Source: Nocardioides sp. TF02-7
GTDB lineage: Bacteria; Actinomycetota; Actinomycetes; Propionibacteriales; Nocardioidaceae
Assembly: GCF_022437945.1 (NCBI RefSeq)
Contig: NZ_CP092535.1
Span: 4,030,001 to 4,094,000, forward strand
Length of the DNA: 64,000 bases
Direction of reading: 5' to 3'
Positions 57,298-64,000 of this stretch are shown here, one piece after another; position 1 is the first letter of the stretch; each line of letters begins with the position of its first letter. The notes below the pieces were generated by a model. It did no database searches, was not told the DNA's origin, and saw only the letters and a list, made by a program, of their open reading frames with translations. The position numbers and the translations under genes are program-made.

Positions 57298-58020
57298 GTG
57301 AGTGGCACGCAGGACGAGGCGTTGGCGAGGCGGCTGCGCGCGACCCGGGCCCGCGGCGGCCAGGTCGCCGGGCTGTGCCTCGGCGCCTTCCCGGTCGTCG
57401 ACAGCGGCGTCCTCGAGGGGCGGGAGGTCGTCACGCACTGGGCCGCGGTCGACGAGCTCCACCGCCGGCACCCCGGCACCCGCGTCGACGCCGCCGCGCT
57501 CTATGTCGACCACGGCGACGTGCTGACCTCGGCCGGCACGGCCTCGGCGATCGACGCGTGCCTGCACATCGTCCGCTCGCACCTCGGCTCCTCGGCGGCC
57601 GCGACCGTGGCCCGCCACCTGGTGGTCGCACCGCACCGCGAGGGCGACCAGGCTCAGTACGTCGACCGGCCGGTCGGGGACCCGGGAGGCGCGGGGCACC
57701 TCGGCCCCACCATCGACTGGGCGCTGCACAACCTCGGCGGGCCGCTCGCGGTCGACGCGCTCGCCGCGCACGCGCGGATGAGCCGGCGCCACTTCATCCG
57801 CAGGTTCGCCGAGGTCACCGGCACCAGCCCGGCGCGCTGGGTGCTCGCGCGGCGCCTGGACGAGGCGCGCCGGCTGCTGGAGTCGACGACCTGGCCGGTC
57901 GCCCGGATCGCGGAGGCCTGCGGGTTCAGCAGCGCCGTGACCTTCCGCCAGAACTTCGTCAGCGCGTACGCGACCACGCCGACGTCGTACCGCCAGCGGT
58001 TCTCCCTCGCCGGGACGTGA
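57298..58020 (+). CDS. GlxA-family AraC regulator lacking its N-terminal half-domain
   Basis: About 240 aa. The C-terminal AraC double HTH is complete (LAAHARMSRRHFIRRFAEVT, VARIAEACGFSSAVTFRQNF). The DJ-1/PfpI ligand domain is only partial: it opens at RGGQVAGLCLGAFPVVDSGV, which in full-length relatives lies about 100 residues in. Only 65 bp separate it from the divergent hydrolase, so no room is left for the missing part and a deletion is likely. GTG 57298 is a guess; an in-frame start at 57244 exists. Confidence 0.68.
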   Translation: MSGTQDEALARRLRATRARGGQVAGLCLGAFPVVDSGVLEGREVVTHWAAVDELHRRHPGTRVDAAALYVDHGDVLTSAGTASAIDACLHIVRSHLGSSAAATVARHLVVAPHREGDQAQYVDRPVGDPGGAGHLGPTIDWALHNLGGPLAVDALAAHARMSRRHFIRRFAEVTGTSPARWVLARRLDEARRLLESTTWPVARIAEACGFSSAVTFRQNFVSAYATTPTSYRQRFSLAGT

Positions 58021-58028
58021 CGGACGGG

Positions 58029-59191
58029 TCAGATCCGCTCGAGCACCGTTCCGGTGGCCATCGCGCCGCCGGCGCACATCGAGATCAGCGCGGTCGTGGC
58101 GTCGCGCCGCTCGAGCTCGTGCAGGGCGGTGGTGATCAGCCGCACGCCGGTCGCGCCGACGGGGTGGCCGAGCGCGATCGCACCGCCGTTGACGTTGACC
58201 CGCTCCATGTCGACGCGGTGCGCGCCGGCCCAGGAGAGAACGACCGAGGCGAACGCCTCGTTGACCTCGAACAGGTCGAAGTCGCTGATCGCCATGCCGG
58301 TCCTGTCGAGCACCCGCTGGGTGGCGTCGACCGGGCCGTCGAGGTGGAAGGAGGGGTCGGAGCCGACCAGGCAGTGGAACCGGATCCGCGCCCGGGGGTC
58401 AGCCCGAGGGACCGCGCCCGGTCCTCGTCCATGACGAGGAGGGCCGCGGCGCCGTCGGAGACCTGCGAGGACGTGCCTGCCGTGTGCAGGCCGTCGGGGA
58501 GCACGGGCCGCAACCCGGCGAGCCCCTCGAGGTTCGTCTCGCGCAGCCCCTGGTCGGTGTCGACGACCCGGGTGGCCCCGGTCGGGCCGCCCTCCTCGTC
58601 GAGGACGGGCGCCTCGACCGGCACGATCTCGCGCTTGAAGCGGCCCTCGTCGGTCGCGATCCTCGCCCTGGCCTGCGACGTGGCTCCGAGCTCCTCGAGG
58701 TCGCGGCGCCCGAAGCCCCGGTGACGGGCGATCCGGTCGGCCGCCTCGAACTGGTCGGGCATGTCGATGGTCCAGTCGGCCGGGCGTGGGCTGCCGAGCC
58801 CCGGCGGCACGTTGGCCCCGAGCGGCACCCGTGACATCGCCTCGACGCCGCACGCGATCCCGACCGCGATCGTGCCCGCGGCGACCATGTCGTTGACCAG
58901 GTGCGCGGCCTGCTGCCCCGACCCGCACTGGGCGTCGATGACGGTGCCGCCGGTGTGCTGGGGGAGCCCGGCGTGCAGCCACGCCCGCCGCACCATGTCG
59001 TTGGACTGCTCGCCGGCCTGGGTCACGCAGCCGCCGACGACCTGCTCGACGAGCGTGGGGTCGATCCCTGCGCGGCGCAGCACCTCGGCCTGCACGAGAC
59101 CGAGCAGCACGGCGGGATGGACGCCGGCGAGCCATCCCTTCCGCTTCCCGAGCGGCGTGCGGACGGCGTCGACGATCACGGGAGTGCCCAT
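58029..59191 (-). CDS. fadA5: FadA5, steroid side-chain thiolase (one frameshift)
   Basis: About 387 aa. Thiolysis of 3-ketoacyl-CoA side-chain intermediates. Close match to M. tuberculosis FadA5: GTPVIVDAVRTPLGKRKGWL, Cys89 in TVIDAQCGSGQQAAHLVNDM, LFEVNEAFASVVLSWAGAHR, NVNGGAIALGHPVGATGVRL, LISMCAGGAMATGTVLERI. One base is missing at 58394-58398 (LTPRARIRFHCLVGSDP restored). Start ATG 59191. TAGATT lies 6 nt upstream and a near-perfect KstR box 22 nt upstream. Divergent from cyp125. Confidence 0.93.
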
Positions 59192-59212
59192 GGCGGCAAT
59201 CTAGCACCGAAC

Positions 59213-59226
59213 TAGAACACGTTCTT
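59213..59226. promoter_or_regulatory. KstR operator on the fadA5 side of the fadA5/cyp125 region
   Basis: TAGAACACGTTCTT matches TnnAACnnGTTnnA except for the last base (T for A). It is 22 nt upstream of the fadA5 start, so probably governs fadA5. Confidence 0.82.
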
Positions 59227-59289
59227 GTTTGCTCCCGAATCGCCGCACGAAAGCCTTTCATGTTCCAGGGAGGGTCTGTAGTCTCGCTG

Positions 59290-59303
59290 TAGAACGTGTT
59301 CCA
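59290..59303. promoter_or_regulatory. KstR operator on the cyp125 side of the fadA5/cyp125 region
   Basis: TAGAACGTGTTCCA fits TnnAACnnGTTnnA. It lies 44 nt before the cyp125 GTG, leaving room for a leader with the CGAAAGG ribosome site. Two separate boxes 77 bp apart therefore serve this divergent pair. Confidence 0.88.
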
Positions 59304-59347
59304 TCCAGGCGTGCCGCCGCCCTGGGCGACCGAAAGGCTCCTCCGAC

Positions 59348-60586
59348 GTGACCAACCTCGACCTGCTCCCGCCGGGGTTCGACCCCACCGACCCGGACAT
59401 CAACGAGAAGTCGTTCCCGCACGACGAGTTCCGGGCGCTCCGCGCCAACGCGCCGATCCACTGGGTCGAGCAGGTGCCCGAGGCCCGCGCCGGGTTCTTC
59501 GGCAGCGGCTACTGGGCGGTGAGCCGCCACCAGGAGGTCCGCGAGGTCTCCAAGAACAACGACGACTGGTCGACGGCGGAGAACGGCGTCATCATCCGGT
59601 TCGCCCCGGACATGACGCGCGACCAGGTCGAGGTGCAGCGGGCGATGCTGATCCACCACGACCCGCCCGACCACACCAAGATGCGGGGCATCGTCTCCCG
59701 GGGGTTCACCCCGCGGGCCATCGCGTCGCTCAAGGACGCGCTGCGGGAGCGTGCCCACCGGATCGTCGAGGACGCGGTGGCCAAGGGCAGCGGGGACTTC
59801 GTCGAGGACCTGGCGGCGGAGCTGCCGCTGCAGGCGATCGCCGACTTCCTCGGGGTGCCGCAGGAGGACCGCAAGAAGCTCTTCGAGTGGTCCAACCAGA
59901 TGATGGCCTACGACGACCCCGACTTCGACGTCGACCCGGCGGTCGCGTCGATGGAGATCCTCGGCTACTTCGACGCGCTGGCCAACGACCGCCGGGAGAA
60001 CCCCCGCGACGACATCGTCACCAAGCTAGTCAGCGTGGGCCAGGACGACGACCACGGCGCGCTGACCAACGACGAGTTCGGCTTCTTCGTGATCCTGCTG
60101 ACGGTCGCCGGCAACGAGACCACCCGCAACGCGATCAGCCACGGCATGCACGCGTTCTTCCAGAACCCCGACCAGTGGGAGCTGTGGAGGACCGAGCGGC
60201 CGGAGACCATGGTCGACGAGGTGATCCGGTGGGCGACGCCGGTGACGGTGTTCCAGCGCACCGCCAAGCGTGACACCGAGCTGGCCGGGCAGGCGATCGC
60301 CAAGGGCGACCGGGTCGGGCTGTTCTACGCGTCGGCGAACTTCGACGAGAGCGTCTTCGACGACCCGTTCCGGTTCGACATCCGCCGAGACCCCAACCCG
60401 CACGTCGCCTTCGGCGGGCACGGCGCCCACTACTGCATCGGCGCCAACCTCGCCCGGATGGAGGTCAAGCTGATCTTCGAGGCGCTCGCCGACATCGCGC
60501 CGGGCATCAGCCAGGCCGGGGAGCCGCGGCGGCTGCGCTCGGGATGGCTCAACGCGATCAAGGAGATGCAGGTCACCTACCAGTGA
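59348..60586 (+). CDS. cyp125: CYP125, sterol C26/C27 monooxygenase
   Basis: 412-aa cytochrome P450 that oxidises the cholesterol side-chain terminus, the first step of side-chain degradation. Heme-binding loop FGGHGAHYCIGANLARMEVK (Cys363), I-helix LLTVAGNETTRNAISHGM and K-helix ExxR in VDEVIRWATPVTVFQRTA. The N-terminal LLPPGFDPTDPDINEKSFPH is typical of CYP125. GTG at 59348. Frame intact. It is divergent from fadA5, the same partner it has in mycobacteria. Confidence 0.95.
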   Translation: MTNLDLLPPGFDPTDPDINEKSFPHDEFRALRANAPIHWVEQVPEARAGFFGSGYWAVSRHQEVREVSKNNDDWSTAENGVIIRFAPDMTRDQVEVQRAMLIHHDPPDHTKMRGIVSRGFTPRAIASLKDALRERAHRIVEDAVAKGSGDFVEDLAAELPLQAIADFLGVPQEDRKKLFEWSNQMMAYDDPDFDVDPAVASMEILGYFDALANDRRENPRDDIVTKLVSVGQDDDHGALTNDEFGFFVILLTVAGNETTRNAISHGMHAFFQNPDQWELWRTERPETMVDEVIRWATPVTVFQRTAKRDTELAGQAIAKGDRVGLFYASANFDESVFDDPFRFDIRRDPNPHVAFGGHGAHYCIGANLARMEVKLIFEALADIAPGISQAGEPRRLRSGWLNAIKEMQVTYQ

Positions 60587-60699
60587 CCTCCGGGTCGGCC
60601 CGCCGAGACCGCGACCGGGTGCTCTAGTCTTCGGGACGCCAGTCTGTCGACCGATCCCTGTCGAGCAGAGCCGTCCCGGGCAGGAGGAGATCCGATCCG

Positions 60700-60853
60700 A
60701 TGAGCCACACCGACGCCGAGCAGTTCCAGGGGTTCTCCGAGAACCGCTACCAGCACACGATGCACACGCTGGCGTGGATCTCGCTGTGGCTGATCGTCGG
60801 TATCGGCGTGGCCGCCGGGCTCTTCGGGTTCTTCTGGGGGGCTCGCCCAGTAG
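60700..60853 (+). CDS. 50-residue single-span membrane protein (one frameshift)
   Basis: Begins MSHTDAEQFQGFSENRYQHT, then one hydrophobic helix, LAWISLWLIVGIGVAAGLFGF. AGGAGGAG lies upstream at good spacing. As given, the frame runs on into the antisense of the next gene. Taking one G from the run at 60836-60841 ends it FFWGLAQ with TAG at 60851-60853, just before the convergent map gene. It follows cyp125 by 113 bp on the same strand. No family recognised. Confidence 0.6.
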
Positions 60854-60890
60854 TCCCCAGCGGGCTCGAGCGGGCTCAGCGGGCGCGGGT

Positions 60891-61658
60891 TCAGGCGCGC
60901 GCCGTCAGCACGAGCGGGTCGCCGTCGGTGATCGCGACCGTGTGCTCGACGTGGGCCCCGCGGGAGCCGTCGGCGCTGCGGATGGTCCAGCCGTCCGGGT
61001 CGAACCGGATCTCGTCGGTGCTGTGGAGGAACCACGGCTCGATCGCGATCACCAGGCCCGGGCGCAGCTTCAGCCCCCGGCCCGGCTGGCCGTCGTTGGC
61101 CACGTGCGGGTCGCCGTGCATGGTCCGGCCGACCCCGTGCCCGCCGAACTGCAGGTTGACCGACAGGCCCTCGCCGCGGGCGACCGAGCCGATCGCGTGC
61201 GAGATGTCGCCGAGCCGGTTGCCGGCCCGCGCGGCGTCGATGCCGGCGTCGAGGGCACGCTGCGCCACGTCGATCAGCCACAGGTCCTCCTGCCGCGGGG
61301 TGCCGACCACGACCGACAGCGCCGAGTCGGCGACCCAGCCGTCGACAGCGGCCGCGAAGTCGACGCTCAGCAGGTCGCCGTCCTGCAGCGTGTAGTCGAA
61401 CGGCAGGCCGTGCAGCACCGCGTCGTTGACCGACGTGCACAGCACCTTCCCGAACGGCATCGCGCCGAACGAGGGGTGGTAGTCGATGTAGCACGACTCC
61501 GCCCCGGCGTCCTTGATCATCCGGTGCGCCAGCTCGTCGAGCTCCAGCAGGTTGACCCCGACGTCGGCCTTCTCGGCGAGGGCGCTGATCACCGAGGCCA
61601 CGAAGCGTCCGGCGGGACGCATCTGCTCGATCTGGGTCGGGGTGCGGAGCTCGATCAC
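60891..61658 (-). CDS. map: Methionine aminopeptidase, type I
   Basis: 255 aa. Removes N-terminal Met from nascent proteins. Metal ligands are visible in LLSVDFAAAVDGWVADSALS (two Asp), FGGHGVGRTMH (His), VIAIEPWF (Glu) and GAHVEHTVAI (Glu). GTG at 61658. It lacks the zinc-finger extension of MetAP1c types. Housekeeping enzyme embedded in the steroid region; a second copy elsewhere is likely but not visible here. Confidence 0.92.
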   Translation of the reverse strand: MIELRTPTQIEQMRPAGRFVASVISALAEKADVGVNLLELDELAHRMIKDAGAESCYIDYHPSFGAMPFGKVLCTSVNDAVLHGLPFDYTLQDGDLLSVDFAAAVDGWVADSALSVVVGTPRQEDLWLIDVAQRALDAGIDAARAGNRLGDISHAIGSVARGEGLSVNLQFGGHGVGRTMHGDPHVANDGQPGRGLKLRPGLVIAIEPWFLHSTDEIRFDPDGWTIRSADGSRGAHVEHTVAITDGDPLVLTARA

Positions 61659-61692
61659 GAGGTCAAGGGTACGGCGTGACCCGGCCCACCCC

Positions 61693-62852
<1,160 letters not shown>

Positions 62853-62853
<1 letters not shown>

Positions 62854-63920
62854 CAGCTCTGCCCCTTCTCCCGGCCCTCCATGACGCACACGAGGTTCTG
62901 CTGCAGCGCGGGGCCGCTGGTGGCGTGCGCAGCCACCCGGTCGGCGGTGCCGTCCCAGACCCGCCGGGCCGCCTCGCCGATCCGGATCGCGCCGCCGGTG
63001 AACATCGGGTTGCCGGTCAGCGGTCCGCCGGAGGGGTTGACCCGTACGTCGTCGGCGAGCCCGAGCTCGGAGCGCAGCACCAGCTCCTGGTGGCTGAACG
63101 GCGCGTGCAGCTCGGCGACCTCCACGCCGTCGAGCCCCCCGACCGCGGCGGCCGAGCGCGCGGCCGAGACCGAGCGGGTCAGGTCGCGGGTGCCGAGGTG
63201 CAGCCCGTCGGCGAACGTCGCGATCCCGGTGATCCACGCCGGCCGCTCCCGCACCTCGCGGGCCCGGTCGCCGGCCGCGAGCACCAGCGCCGCGGCACCG
63301 TCGGTGACCGGCGCGCAGTCGTGCTTGCGCAGCGGGTCGGCGAACACCGGGCGGGCGAGCAGGTCGGCCACGGACGAGCCGCCCGCGCGGACGGCGTACT
63401 CGTTCTTCTCGGCGTCGGTCAGCGACCGGTTGGCGACCTCGGCCATCGCGGCCTCGTCCCACAGCCCGCGGTCGATGCCGAGCCGGGCCTGCAGCGCCGC
63501 CAGCGACACGGTGTCGGGCCACAGGGGTGTCATCGTGTACGGGTCGAGCTGGAGCGCGAGCGTCCGGCGCAGCACGCCGGCCGAGGACTTGCCGAACCCG
63601 AACACGACGGCGGTGTCCACCTCGCCGGTCTGGATCTTCAGCCAGGCCTCGTAGAGCGCCCAGGCGGCGTCCATCTCGACGTGCGACTCGTTGACCGGAG
63701 GCAGCACCCCGATCGAGTCGATCGCCGAGACGAACGAGAACGCGCGGCCGGCGAGGTAGTCTGAGGAGCCGGAGCACCAGAACCCGACGTCCTTCTTGGT
63801 CCAGCCGGTCTGCTCGTAGCACTCGGCGAAGACCGGGACCAGCAGCTCGGCGCACTGCGGCGACCCGTCGTAGTCCTGCATCTGCCGCTGGGCGAAGCCG
63901 ACGACGGCGACGTCTCTCAT
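62853..63920 (-). CDS. ltp4: Ltp4-like thiolase-fold sterol side-chain aldolase
   Basis: 355 aa. Starts RDVAVVGFAQRQMQDYDGSP; VGFWCSGSSDYLAGRAFSFV; NPSGGPLTGNPMFTGGAIRI near the C-terminus. The length fits Ltp4 (354 aa in M. tuberculosis). ATG at 63920 after GAGGAGC, 10 nt beyond the stop of the upstream DUF35-type gene. Probably acts as a pair with Ltp3 on branched sterol side chains. Confidence 0.88.
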
Positions 63921-63930
63921 GAACCGCTCC

Positions 63931-64000
63931 TCAGAGGTGGTGCTGGTAGGTCTCGTAGTCGGCGTCGGGCTCACCTGTCGGGGCGAAGTGGCTGATGTTC
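63931..64000 (-). CDS. C-terminal end of a probable DUF35 protein, cut by the window end
   Basis: The last 22 codons read NISHFAPTGEPDADYETYQH and end at TGA 63933-63931, 10 bp before ltp4. A DUF35 (OB-fold) gene precedes ltp4-ltp3 in M. tuberculosis (Rv3521), and the position and reading direction fit. The fragment is too short for firm identification. Confidence 0.5.
   Translation of the reverse strand, partial: NISHFAPTGEPDADYETYQHHL

Overview
The window is high-GC actinobacterial DNA. The KstR/KstR2-type operators, the gene order and the DUF222/HNH (13E12-type) endonuclease genes point to Nocardioidaceae, most likely Nocardioides; genus is an inference. It is the core of an aerobic sterol (cholesterol/phytosterol) catabolic locus. 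Most genes have clear counterparts in the Mycobacterium tuberculosis Rv3520-Rv3574 region, but in a rearranged order.

Layout. 1-850: end of an unknown gene. 897-1506 (-): kstR. 1754-5540: four-gene glycosyltransferase / methyltransferase / alpha-alpha toroid / methyltransferase cassette lying between two KstR boxes. 5594-7591: fadE34 (chsE3). 7653-10590: MFS exporter and an esterase whose promoter faces a KstR box. 10663-15309: chsE1-chsE2 fusion, chsH2, chsH1 and ltp2, for loss of the last propionyl unit of the side chain. 15333-25221: accessory block (cupin, sugar dehydrogenase + TetR, DUF222/HNH gene flanked by inverted repeats, MOSC, DUF480-methyltransferase, SSS symporter, OsmC, FUSC-type protein). 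25275-27838 (-): hsd4B and kstD, divergent from hsaEGF (27873-30696). 30749-35915: hsaA-hsaD-hsaC-hsaB plus an unrecognised Rossmann-like gene. 35922-44324: KstR2-type block fadE33-fadE32-fadE31-fadD3 (-) and fadE30-ipdF-kstR2-fadA6 (+). 44308-51372: non-steroid block with a second HNH gene. 51395-56587: ipdC-ipdB-ipdA-echA20 (-) divergent from two SDR genes. 56597-58020: cysteine hydrolase and a truncated GlxA-type regulator. 58029-60586: fadA5 divergent from cyp125. 60700-64000: a small membrane protein, methionine aminopeptidase, ltp3, ltp4 and the tail of a DUF35 gene.

How the genes fit together. CYP125 oxidises the side-chain terminus. FadE34, FadA5, ChsE1E2, ChsH1H2 and Ltp2 (with Ltp3/Ltp4 for C24-branched sterols) remove the side chain. 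KstD desaturates ring A, and HsaA-D open and remove it. HsaE-G turn the released dienoate into pyruvate and propionyl-CoA. FadD3, IpdF, FadE30, EchA20, IpdAB, IpdC, FadE31-33 and FadA6 degrade rings C/D as CoA esters. No kshA/kshB, 3beta-HSD/cholesterol oxidase or mce4 transport genes lie in this window.

Sequence quality. About 35 genes or gene segments are broken by single-base differences, nearly all inside G/C homopolymers and often in compensating pairs. This looks like uncorrected homopolymer error rather than gene decay. Coordinates below span the restored genes, and breakpoints are named in each entry.
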